Assembly: GCA_002774465.1 (NCBI GenBank)
Contig: PEYH01000023.1
Span: 1-9,500, forward strand
From: Parcubacteria group bacterium CG08_land_8_20_14_0_20_43_9
GTDB taxonomy: Bacteria > Patescibacteriota > Minisyncoccia > Minisyncoccales > PEYH01
Length of the DNA stretch: 9,500 bases
Direction of reading: 5' to 3'
Part shown: in pieces, positions 1-4,830 of the stretch
Numbering within the stretch: position 1 is the stretch's first letter
Layout of the letters: each line of letters starts with the position of its first letter
Notes under the pieces: model-generated
What the model was told of the DNA's origin: nothing
Database searches by the model: none
What the model saw: only the letters and a program-made list of their open reading frames with translations
Made by a program: the position numbers and the translations under genes

Positions 1-127
1 AATCCAAAACAAAAAACCCAAAACCCCGGCCGAAAAGTCAAAACTTTTGGATTTTAATTTGTGGTTTTGGCTTTTGGCTTTTAATTTTTAAGTTTCCTTT
101 GGCATTGGGATTTTGATATTGGGATTT
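1..127. repeat. Heptamer-periodic A/T-rich tract upstream of the kinase gene
   Basis: This stretch has no coding character. From 45 to 92 it reads as a series of 7-base units of the form TTTTRRN (TTTTGGA, TTTTAAT, TTTTGGC, TTTTGGC, TTTTAAT, TTTTAAG), with one 6-base unit between the second and third. From 104 to 127 a 14-base unit, ATTGGGATTTTGAT, is followed by a partial second copy. Bases 1-26 show the same kind of units on the opposite strand (CCAAAAC, CCCAAAA), so the tract is roughly an inverted pair around a small hairpin near 40. Similar tracts occur at 3728-3776 and 5279-5306. No clear promoter for the downstream gene can be picked out of it. Confidence 0.6.
30..60 (+). terminator. 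Possible weak terminator hairpin of an upstream gene
   Basis: AAAAGT (33-38) and ACTTTT (43-48) form a six-pair stem with a four-base loop. CC (30-31) and GG (49-50) extend it past a bulged G, and a T-rich stretch (52-60) follows. This could end the transcript of a gene lying before the window, which by usual gene order would be secY. The stem is A/T-rich and may simply be part of the repeat tract. Confidence 0.25.
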
Positions 128-169
128 AGAACAAAAGAAAAAAGAATTTCAATGGGATTGAAACAATCT

Positions 170-874
170 ATGGCAAAAATCAACAATCAACAAATTATTA
201 TTATTTTGGGTCCGCCGGGAGCGGGCAAAGGCACGCAGGCAACGCTTTTGGCTGATAAATTAGGCCTTTTTTATTTTGAAACAAGCAAAATCATTGAGCA
301 AAAAGTGATGAACGCCGACAGGGGTGAAGTTGAAAAGGTGGGCGATAAAGAATATGATTTGTTGGCTGAAAAGAAACGGTGGGAAGAGGGCATCCTTTGC
401 TCTCCGCCTTTGGTGGCCCTTTGGGTCAATCAGAGAATCAGAGAACTGGCCGAGCAAGGCGAATCAATTGTTATTGCCGGCAGCCCGAGAACCCTGCCTG
501 AAACAAAGGGAATAATGCCCGCGATGGCAGAGTTTTACGGGGAAGAGAACATCAAGGTTATTCTGCTTGAACTTAAGGCCGAAGACAGTCTTTGGCGCAA
601 TTCTCACAGGCGGATTTGTCAGTTGATGAGGCACCCGATTCTTTTCAACAAAGAAACCGAGAAACTTACAAAATGTCCCTTGGATGGCTCGTCATTGATT
701 AGAAGAGAAAAATTGGACGACCCGGAAATTATAAAAATCAGATTAAGAGAGTACCAAGAAAGGACTCTCCCCATAGTTGATTACCTGGAAAAAGAGGGAT
801 ATAAAATAACGAAGATTGACGCTTCGCCGGCGCCGGCAGATGTTTTTAACAATGTTTTTGAAGCAACAAAATGA
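170..874 (+). CDS. adk: Adenylate-kinase-like nucleoside monophosphate kinase (CPR type)
   Basis: Probable adenylate kinase, which interconverts AMP + ATP and 2 ADP in the cytoplasm. Using ATG at 170 the protein is 234 residues. The P-loop GPPGAGKGT is at residues 14-22, directly after a hydrophobic first strand. The usual DGFPRT is replaced by AGSPRT (about 103-108). In the AMP-binding helix the ETSK segment (37-40) replaces the usual STGD, and Glu stands where an AMP-contacting Arg is normally found. The LID region starts with RRIC (147-150); Cys150, His155, Cys169 and Asp172 could hold zinc, in place of the common four-Cys set. The LDDPE..K.RL.EY segment follows as expected. These changes recur, as far as I recall, in Patescibacteria kinases, so this is a diverged clade, not a damaged gene. 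The reading frame is open upstream to a TTG at 113 and another ATG lies at 152, but those 19 residues come from the repeat tract and precede the conserved strand. No Shine-Dalgarno site is visible. The stop overlaps the map start by four bases. Confidence 0.85.
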   Translation: MAKINNQQIIIILGPPGAGKGTQATLLADKLGLFYFETSKIIEQKVMNADRGEVEKVGDKEYDLLAEKKRWEEGILCSPPLVALWVNQRIRELAEQGESIVIAGSPRTLPETKGIMPAMAEFYGEENIKVILLELKAEDSLWRNSHRRICQLMRHPILFNKETEKLTKCPLDGSSLIRREKLDDPEIIKIRLREYQERTLPIVDYLEKEGYKITKIDASPAPADVFNNVFEATK

Positions 875-1614
875 TTTCCATAAAGACGCAGGAAGAAATT
901 AAAATAATGGCCGAGGCCGGGAATATCTTGGCCGAGATTATGAGGCAGGTGAAGTCGGCAGTCAGGCCGGGAATTACCACGCAGGAATTAAACAAGCTCG
1001 CTCAAGAGTTTATTTTTAAATCCAAAGCAGAGCCGGCTTTTCTGGGATATGATGACTTCCCGGCAGTTCTTTGTACCTCGGTCAATGAAGTCATCGTGCA
1101 CGGAGCGCCTTCCGAGTACGCCCTGAAACAAGGGGATATATTGTCTTTGGATTTAGGCATAATATATAAAGGTTATTTCTCCGATATGGCGATAACCGTG
1201 CCCGTCGGAGAGATAAGTATGGAGGCATGGCAGTTGATAAGGGCAGTGAAAAAATGTTTGAGCATTGCCATTAAAAAAACCAGACCCGGCAACACTTTCG
1301 GGGATGTGGGCAATACGATTGAGCGGTATCTGGAGAAAAGAGGGCTTTGCGTTGTCAAGGAACTTTGCGGTCACGGCATCGGCAAGGCCCTGCACGAAGA
1401 GCCGGAGATTTTGAATTACGGCAAAAGAAGGAAGGGAGAAGAACTTAAAGAGGGCATGGTTTTGTGCCTTGAACCAATGGCTGGCATCGGAACCGGCAAA
1501 ATCAGGAAAGCGCCGGATAAATACGGACTTCAAACCGCGGACGATTCTCTTTCCGCGCATTTTGAACATACCATCGCCATCACTCATAACGGCAGTCGCA
1601 TCTTGACAGAATAA
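871..1614 (+). CDS. map: Methionine aminopeptidase, type I
   Basis: Removes the initiator methionine from new proteins in the cytoplasm. It is 247 residues, normal for the short type Ia enzyme without an N-terminal zinc-finger extension. All expected residues of the pita-bread fold are present: substrate-contacting His77 in VIVHGAP, metal ligands Asp94 and Asp105 (LSLDLG and YFSDMA), His168 in GHGIG, His175 in LHEEP, Glu201 in CLEPM and Glu232 in FEHT. The start ATG overlaps the preceding stop (ATGA), which implies translational coupling to the kinase gene; there is no separate Shine-Dalgarno site. The adk-map pairing is the usual bacterial order, but infA, normally next, is about 7.6 kb away here. 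The 3' end of the gene contains the -35 box of the next unit's promoter. Confidence 0.97.
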   Translation: MISIKTQEEIKIMAEAGNILAEIMRQVKSAVRPGITTQELNKLAQEFIFKSKAEPAFLGYDDFPAVLCTSVNEVIVHGAPSEYALKQGDILSLDLGIIYKGYFSDMAITVPVGEISMEAWQLIRAVKKCLSIAIKKTRPGNTFGDVGNTIERYLEKRGLCVVKELCGHGIGKALHEEPEILNYGKRRKGEELKEGMVLCLEPMAGIGTGKIRKAPDKYGLQTADDSLSAHFEHTIAITHNGSRILTE

Positions 1615-1630
1615 ACATCTGTGTTAAGGT
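1603..1630 (+). promoter_or_regulatory. Promoter of the YdcF-like unit
   Basis: A perfect -35 TTGACA (1603-1608) lies inside the last codons of map. A 16-base spacer follows, then TAAGGT (1625-1630) with an upstream TG (1622-1623), giving an extended -10. Transcription would begin near 1637. The layout matches the promoter at 2453-2480. Confidence 0.65.
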
Positions 1631-1642
1631 AAAAATAGCACA

Positions 1643-1681
1643 AGGGGGGCAAATTCACCCCTCAAACCGAGTGTTTGGTTT
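1643..1681 (+). other. Leader with two small hairpins
   Basis: The predicted 5' leader of the YdcF-like transcript can form AGGGG (1643-1647) with CCCCT (1658-1662), and AAACC (1664-1668) with GGTTT (1677-1681). Neither is followed by a T run, so they are not terminators. They may be structural or fortuitous. Confidence 0.25.
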
Positions 1682-1697
1682 CAAAAGGGAATCTTAG

Positions 1698-1704
1698 GGA
1701 GGTG
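1698..1704 (+). promoter_or_regulatory. Strong ribosome binding site deciding a GTG start
   Basis: GGAGGTG is an ideal anti-16S match, six bases before GTG at 1711. It favours this start over the TTG at 1675 in the same frame. Confidence 0.6.
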
Positions 1705-1710
1705 GTTGTG

Positions 1711-2239
1711 GTGGGAGCATTTGGAGCATTTGGTAATGCTGGCGGGCCTCCAAAAGAGGCGCTCAATAGACCTATCGGGATAGTCGCTTTCTCGTTTGGG
1801 TTTGCCACAAAGGAGCCGAATTCTTGCAATTTCGCTCTGGCGCGCGCTGTGGAGCGGATTGCGAAGAACTAGAAAGGCCCGGTTGTGGTGGTTGCCCAAT
1901 GGGAAGTGGCAAGTGGTCTTCCGTCGGGGCATCAAAGTGGACCGTAGAGTGATTCACCACAGCCGTCCGGGCGCTTATCTCGACAGCGAGGAGGTCATGG
2001 CGCAGGCAAGCTTGGTCTTCACAGCGAGAGATGTCCTGAAGGTTATCCCGGTGGCGAATCCCTTCCTGCATCTTGCGAAGTGTCGTCAGCTTGTGGCAAA
2101 GGCAGGGTTCACCCCTGTCAGGAGGAAGATCGGCTGGATTGGTTTCTGCCCAGAGTCCATTCAATGGTGGACGCGCGGACCAATCCGCTTACTCGCCTAC
2201 GCTGTTATCCAGAAGCTTTTCGGACGGCGCGGGAGGTGA
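1711..2239 (+). pseudogene. Broken YdcF/DUF218-like gene (premature TAG plus frameshift)
   Basis: The first part reads from GTG 1711 to TAG 1870-1872: a glycine-rich start (GAFGAFGN), a strand (PIGIVAFSFGFA), then EPNSCNFALARAVERIAKN. Sensible protein continues in the same frame past the stop (GPVVVVAQWEVASGL) to about 1920. The reading then moves by +1 to a frame that stays open to TGA 2237-2239: RRGIKVDRRVIHH, GAYLDSEEVMAQA, VIPVANPFLHLAKCRQLV, and a Trp-rich C-terminus with KIGWIGF and QWWTR. Joined, this makes one protein of about 175 residues. Its order (strand, Pro-Asn motif, YLDSEEV, then N-P-F-x-H before a K/R-C helix) resembles the DUF218 (ElyC/SanA/YdcF) family, whose biochemical role is poorly known; that assignment is from pattern only. 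Two separate lesions argue for a decayed gene, though assembly errors could mimic them. Base composition is richer in G and C than in the flanking genes. Confidence 0.6.
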
Positions 2240-2284
2240 AGCCCTCCGCTGGATGCAATGTTCTACCTGGCATTTCCAGGGGCC

Positions 2285-2329
2285 TGTTCAGGGGGAGTTG
2301 GCTGTATGTTCAGGGGGGAGTTGGCTGTA
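2285..2329 (+). repeat. Tandem direct repeat, 22- and 23-base units
   Basis: The unit TGTTCAGGGGGAGTTGGCTG plus TA occupies 2285-2306 and is repeated at once at 2307-2329 with one extra G. The second copy supplies the 5' arm of the following terminator hairpin; the first copy could pair with the same 3' arm as an alternative. Confidence 0.9.
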
Positions 2330-2371
2330 TGCGATTCAATCATACAGCAGCCGACCCCCCCTCTTTGTTTT
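2313..2371 (+). terminator. Strong intrinsic terminator after the YdcF-like pseudogene
   Basis: The 5' arm 2313-2331 (six G, then AGTTGGCTGTATG) pairs with 3' arm 2341-2361 (CATACAG through seven C) around a nine-base loop. There is a small internal bulge where the 3' arm has two extra bases. The hairpin is followed by CTCTTTGTTTT (2361-2371). The end string CCCCTCTTTGTTTT is identical in the terminator at 2893-2950. Confidence 0.75.
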
Positions 2372-2382
2372 GGTTAGTAGAA

Positions 2383-2421
2383 TTGGAAACCAGGTTTCCA
2401 ATTTGGAAACCTGGTTTCCAA
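2383..2421. promoter_or_regulatory. Nested double palindrome, possible tandem operator
   Basis: TTGGAAACCAGGTTTCCAA (2383-2401) and TTGGAAACCTGGTTTCCAA (2403-2421) are exact reverse complements separated by a single T. Each arm is itself a palindrome with nine-base half sites around one central base. The two sites are spaced 20 bases centre to centre, about two helical turns, and end 31 bases before the -35 box at 2453. This is what two adjacent sites for a dimeric DNA-binding protein would look like. A run of A, not T, follows on the + strand, so it is not a terminator in that direction. Confidence 0.6.
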
Positions 2422-2452
2422 AAAAAACAACGAGACCCGGACTGGTAATTTT

Positions 2453-2480
2453 TTGACATATTAACGGAGTGTGGTAGGAT
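2453..2480 (+). promoter_or_regulatory. Promoter of the small membrane protein gene
   Basis: -35 TTGACA (2453-2458), a 16-base spacer, and -10 TAGGAT (2475-2480) preceded by TG (2472-2473) as an extended -10. The start of transcription is expected near 2487, giving a leader of about 45 bases. Confidence 0.75.
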
Positions 2481-2521
2481 GATTTTACCTAATCAGTCAG
2501 GATAATCAAATCAGCAGAAGA

Positions 2522-2530
2522 GGGGAGGAG
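2522..2530 (+). promoter_or_regulatory. Strong purine-rich ribosome binding site
   Basis: GGGGAGGAG lies just before ATG 2533, with GGAGG four bases from the start. Such a site is absent from almost every other intact gene in the window. Confidence 0.65.
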
Positions 2531-2532
2531 AG

Positions 2533-2892
2533 ATGTGTATACCGTTCCTTGTTTGGGCGTCAGTGATGTTCGGAATCGCCTGCGCCGTATTATTTATGGT
2601 TCATCATGGCTTGAATGGCCCGGCTGGGCTATTCGCGGCCGGAGCGCTTCCATGGTTGTTTCTGCCATTCAGGCGCGGGAAAAGACCCAGTGTTCTTCGG
2701 GCAAAAATGGCAGTCAGCATATGCCTGTGCTCGGCGGCAATCGCTTGGAGCTTGCGCATTCACCATCTGACGCTGGAGATATGGATGCTGATCGCCGGAG
2801 CGGTTTGTTTCTTGGCAGGCCTCTCCAAACGGACGTTTGTTTCGGCTTTGTCTTATATGCTCTGGGGCATTGACTCGGAAGCCAAATTTTAA
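2533..2892 (+). CDS. Small four-helix membrane protein of unknown function
   Basis: I do not recognise this 119-residue protein. Four hydrophobic segments are visible, at roughly residues 4-24, 29-46, 57-75 and 81-97. Basic residues lie in the loop between the second and third (RRGKRPSVLRAK, 47-58) and after the fourth (SKR, 98-100), and the C-terminus is short and polar. The positive-inside rule would place these basic loops in the cytoplasm. No catalytic or binding motif stands out. It is a single-gene unit: promoter at 2453-2480, strong Shine-Dalgarno site at 2522-2530, stop TAA directly abutting a hairpin terminator. That complete expression apparatus is the main argument that the frame is real. 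Composition is richer in G and C, and codon choice differs from the genes downstream, which suggests a separate origin. Confidence 0.75.
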   Translation: MCIPFLVWASVMFGIACAVLFMVHHGLNGPAGLFAAGALPWLFLPFRRGKRPSVLRAKMAVSICLCSAAIAWSLRIHHLTLEIWMLIAGAVCFLAGLSKRTFVSALSYMLWGIDSEAKF

Positions 2893-2950
2893 GGGCGCTT
2901 GTTGGTCCTTTCCATTGAGGGGACCTCCCAGGCGCCCCTCTTTGTTTTTT
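2893..2950 (+). terminator. Intrinsic terminator after the membrane protein gene
   Basis: GGGCGC (2893-2898) pairs with GCGCCC (2932-2937). An inner stem GGTCC (2904-2908) with GGACC (2921-2925) closes the hairpin. CCTCTTTGTTTTTT follows to 2950. Confidence 0.8.
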
Positions 2951-2969
2951 AATGTTAAAATGGTAAAAT
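2942..2969 (+). promoter_or_regulatory. Candidate promoter of the glycosyltransferase-to-baseplate-J run
   Basis: TAAAAT (2964-2969) with TG at 2961-2962 forms an extended -10. The -35 is poor: TTGTTT at 2942-2947 with a 16-base spacer, lying in the T tract of the preceding terminator. A second TGTTAAAAT sits at 2953-2961. The six genes downstream show no other clear promoter. Confidence 0.4.
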
Positions 2970-2998
2970 AATCAAACAATCATTAAATGATTATTTTA
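2964..2998. promoter_or_regulatory. 11-bp inverted repeat just before the glycosyltransferase start
   Basis: TAAAATAATCA (2964-2974) and TGATTATTTTA (2988-2998) are exact reverse complements. They enclose a smaller palindrome, AATCATT-A-AATGATT (2978-2992). The left arm contains the candidate -10 and the right arm ends two bases before ATG 3001. It may be an operator or, if transcription starts upstream, a hairpin over the start site. Confidence 0.45.
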
Positions 2999-3000
2999 TT

Positions 3001-3738
3001 ATGAAATTGTCAGTCGTATTTCCGGCATATAACGAAGAAAGGCGAATCTCCAAAACCCTTCGCCTTACCAGCGAGTATCTCAAGGGACAGCCCTATGATT
3101 ACGAGATTTTGGTGGTTAACGACGGTTCAAAAGATGGAACCGCGGAAGTGGTCAGGCAAATGGAATCAGAGATTCCGCATTTGCGGTTGGTTGACAATGA
3201 AAAAAACAAGGGCAAGGGAGGAGTGGTAAAACAGGGGATGCTTGAAGCAAAAGGGGAATACAGATTATTTTCCGATTCTGACAATTCCACTTCCATTGAC
3301 CAAGTGGAAAAAATGTGGCCATTGTTTGAACAGGGCTTTGAGATGATAATCGGCTCCAGAGATGTTAAGGGCGCGGTCTTGGACCCGCCCCAGCCGTGGG
3401 TCAGGAAGGTTATTTTCGGAGACAGTTTTAAGTTAATCAGAAAAATTATCATCGGACTTTGGAGCATAGAGGATACGCAATGCGGGTTTAAGGGTTTTAC
3501 GGCCAAGGCGGCGGAAGACATTTTTTCAAAAGCGAAAATAGAGGGCTTTATTTTTGATGTTGAATGCCTGGTCCTGGCAAAAAGATTGGGATATAAGATT
3601 AAGGAAATGCCGGTTAGGTGGGTGAATGATTTGGAAAGCCGGGTCAAGTTTAAGCACATCATCAGGATGTTCACGGGAATGATAAAATTAAGAAAAGATT
3701 TAATATTGGGACAGTATGGCAACAAACGAAAAGCTTAA
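3001..3738 (+). CDS. Family 2 glycosyltransferase, ALG5-like (polyprenyl-phosphate sugar transferase)
   Basis: A 245-residue GT-A fold enzyme that likely moves a sugar from a nucleotide sugar to a polyprenyl phosphate at the inner face of the membrane. Visible are the nucleotide-binding start SVVFPAYNEE (4-13), VVNDGSKDGT (38-47), the KNKGKGGVVKQGM segment (68-80), the metal-binding DSD (92-94), IIGSRD (116-121) and DTQCGFKGF (158-166). FIFDVECLVLAKRLGY (183-198) follows, the pattern seen in dolichyl-phosphate beta-glucosyltransferases (ALG5) and related bacterial proteins. There is no membrane helix, unlike eukaryotic ALG5, so it would act as a soluble or peripheral protein. The donor sugar cannot be told from sequence. 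No Shine-Dalgarno site precedes the ATG. The gene overlaps galT by 23 bases, which with galT suggests a role in making surface glycan. Confidence 0.85.
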   Translation: MKLSVVFPAYNEERRISKTLRLTSEYLKGQPYDYEILVVNDGSKDGTAEVVRQMESEIPHLRLVDNEKNKGKGGVVKQGMLEAKGEYRLFSDSDNSTSIDQVEKMWPLFEQGFEMIIGSRDVKGAVLDPPQPWVRKVIFGDSFKLIRKIIIGLWSIEDTQCGFKGFTAKAAEDIFSKAKIEGFIFDVECLVLAKRLGYKIKEMPVRWVNDLESRVKFKHIIRMFTGMIKLRKDLILGQYGNKRKA

Positions 3739-4810
3739 AACGAAAAACGCAAAAATAGAGGACAAAAAAGGAAAGCTTCCTTCAGAATTGCGATTTGCTT
3801 TAATTTCCGGTGATTGGGTGGTTATTGCCACTGGCCGGGCGAGAAAGCCGGATTCGTTTAAAAAAGAGCAGAGAATTGTAGAAACGATTCCTGAAAAAGA
3901 TTGTTTCTTTTGCAATATTGAGACGCAATTGCCGCCATTATTGATTTCGCAGAAAGGCAAGATGGAAATATTCCCTTATGATTATGAGAAGAAAATTAAG
4001 TTGCCGAAAAATTGGACGATTGTTGTTGTCCCCAATAAGTACCCGGCGTTCAGCAGATACAGCAAGGGATTAGATATCAGAAAAAGAGGCATCTATTCTT
4101 ATATGAACGCTTACGGAGTGGCGGAGGTGGTCATCACCCGCCACCATACCAAGCAAATTGCGGAGTTTAATCTGGAAGAAATAAAAGAACTTCTTGACGT
4201 TTATCAGGAGAGATATGTGGAGTTGATGAAAGAACCCCATATAAATTATATTTCTATTTTTCATAATCATGGAAAGGAGGCCGGGGCGTCGGTGGCTCAT
4301 CCCCATTCCCAGATTATGGCCGCGCCTGTTATAGACCCGAAAATAAAGAGGAGCTTGTCGGGCGCCAAGGATTATTTTGACCATAATAAGAAATGCGGGC
4401 ATTGTGAGATGAATAAGTGGGACACGGAGCATAAGGAGCGTTTGATTTTTGAGAATAAGGAATTTTTGGTTGTTTGCCCCTTTGCTTCCAAGACCGCTTT
4501 TGAAATGTCCATTGTCCCCAAAGAACACTTGCCCTATTTCGAGTGCATCAGCGACAAACAGAAACATTATCTTGCCGAGGCCTTTTTTGTGGCAATGAGA
4601 AAGCTGAATAAGGGCTTGGCAAACCCTCCCTATAATTTTTTTCTCCAGACCGCGCCTTGCGACGGAAGGAACCATGATTATTACCACTGGCATTGGGTTA
4701 TTGCGCCGAAAATAGGGACTTGGGCCGGCTTTGAGATGTCAACCGGTATAGAAATATCGGCCGTAGAGCCGGAAAAGGCGGCAGAATACATTAAGAAACA
4801 AACAATTTAA
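3716..4810 (+). CDS. galT: Galactose-1-phosphate uridylyltransferase (HIT superfamily)
   Basis: Transfers UMP between UDP-glucose and galactose-1-phosphate (Leloir pathway) through a uridylyl-histidine intermediate. The protein is 364 residues. Evidence: FALISGDWVVIATGRARKPDSF near the start, zinc-type CFFC (Cys63, Cys66), RHH at 142-144 where another metal ligand lies, FHNHGKEAGASVAHPHSQI (182-200) with His195 as metal ligand and His197 as the nucleophile, a CGHC pair (227-230), and the C-terminal YYHWHW (322-327) and TGIEI (343-347). The HxHxQ form and the extra CGHC are more like archaeal and CPR members than E. coli GalT, so substrate range (for example other hexose-1-phosphates, or an ADP-sugar phosphorylase role) is open. 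The first 20 residues are Lys-rich and encoded by a heptamer-repeat tract; the conserved part begins near residue 22. The start lies inside the glycosyltransferase gene, with only a weak GGGAC upstream. Confidence 0.85.
   Translation: MATNEKLKTKNAKIEDKKGKLPSELRFALISGDWVVIATGRARKPDSFKKEQRIVETIPEKDCFFCNIETQLPPLLISQKGKMEIFPYDYEKKIKLPKNWTIVVVPNKYPAFSRYSKGLDIRKRGIYSYMNAYGVAEVVITRHHTKQIAEFNLEEIKELLDVYQERYVELMKEPHINYISIFHNHGKEAGASVAHPHSQIMAAPVIDPKIKRSLSGAKDYFDHNKKCGHCEMNKWDTEHKERLIFENKEFLVVCPFASKTAFEMSIVPKEHLPYFECISDKQKHYLAEAFFVAMRKLNKGLANPPYNFFLQTAPCDGRNHDYYHWHWVIAPKIGTWAGFEMSTGIEISAVEPEKAAEYIKKQTI
3728..3776. repeat. Heptamer-periodic A-rich tract at the glycosyltransferase/galT junction
   Basis: Seven-base units run in phase from 3728: GAAAAGC, TTAAAAC, then GAAAAAC and GCAAAAA, with a looser continuation to 3776. 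The tract carries the glycosyltransferase stop codon (3736-3738) and encodes the Lys-rich N-terminal extension of GalT. Confidence 0.55.
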
Positions 4811-4830
4811 CAATTAAGCAATTAAACAAT
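4803..4830. repeat. Octamer repeat spacer between galT and tpiA
   Basis: CAATT recurs at 4803, 4811 and 4819, and CAAT at 4827, an exact 8-base period. The repeat contains the galT stop codon and runs into the tpiA ATG, so both genes' boundaries are made of it. Confidence 0.7.

Noticed and set aside
1870..1872. TAG as a sense codon (stop reassignment)
   Set aside because: None of the intact genes here ends in TAG, which is compatible with recoding, but no intact gene contains an in-frame TAG either, and the same gene also needs a frameshift. Decay is simpler.
1681..2164. Minus-strand frames opposite the YdcF-like pseudogene
   Set aside because: They lack start signals and any recognisable motif; the + strand reading gives family-like sequence across the same bases.
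2383..2421. Nested palindrome as an intrinsic terminator
   Set aside because: It is followed by A, not T, on the + strand, and on the other strand the T run lies before the hairpin. A good terminator already exists at 2313-2371.
2285..2421. CRISPR array or insertion-sequence ends
   Set aside because: The repeats are adjacent with no spacers, and there is no transposase frame or target duplication in the window.
2073..2456. Two overlapping + frames running through the terminator and palindrome
   Set aside because: They read through the strong hairpin and repeats, have no ribosome binding site, and compete with the better C-terminal YdcF-like frame.
3099..3725. Long minus-strand frame opposite the glycosyltransferase
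   Set aside because: It is a mirror of a well-supported gene, with no motif or promoter of its own.
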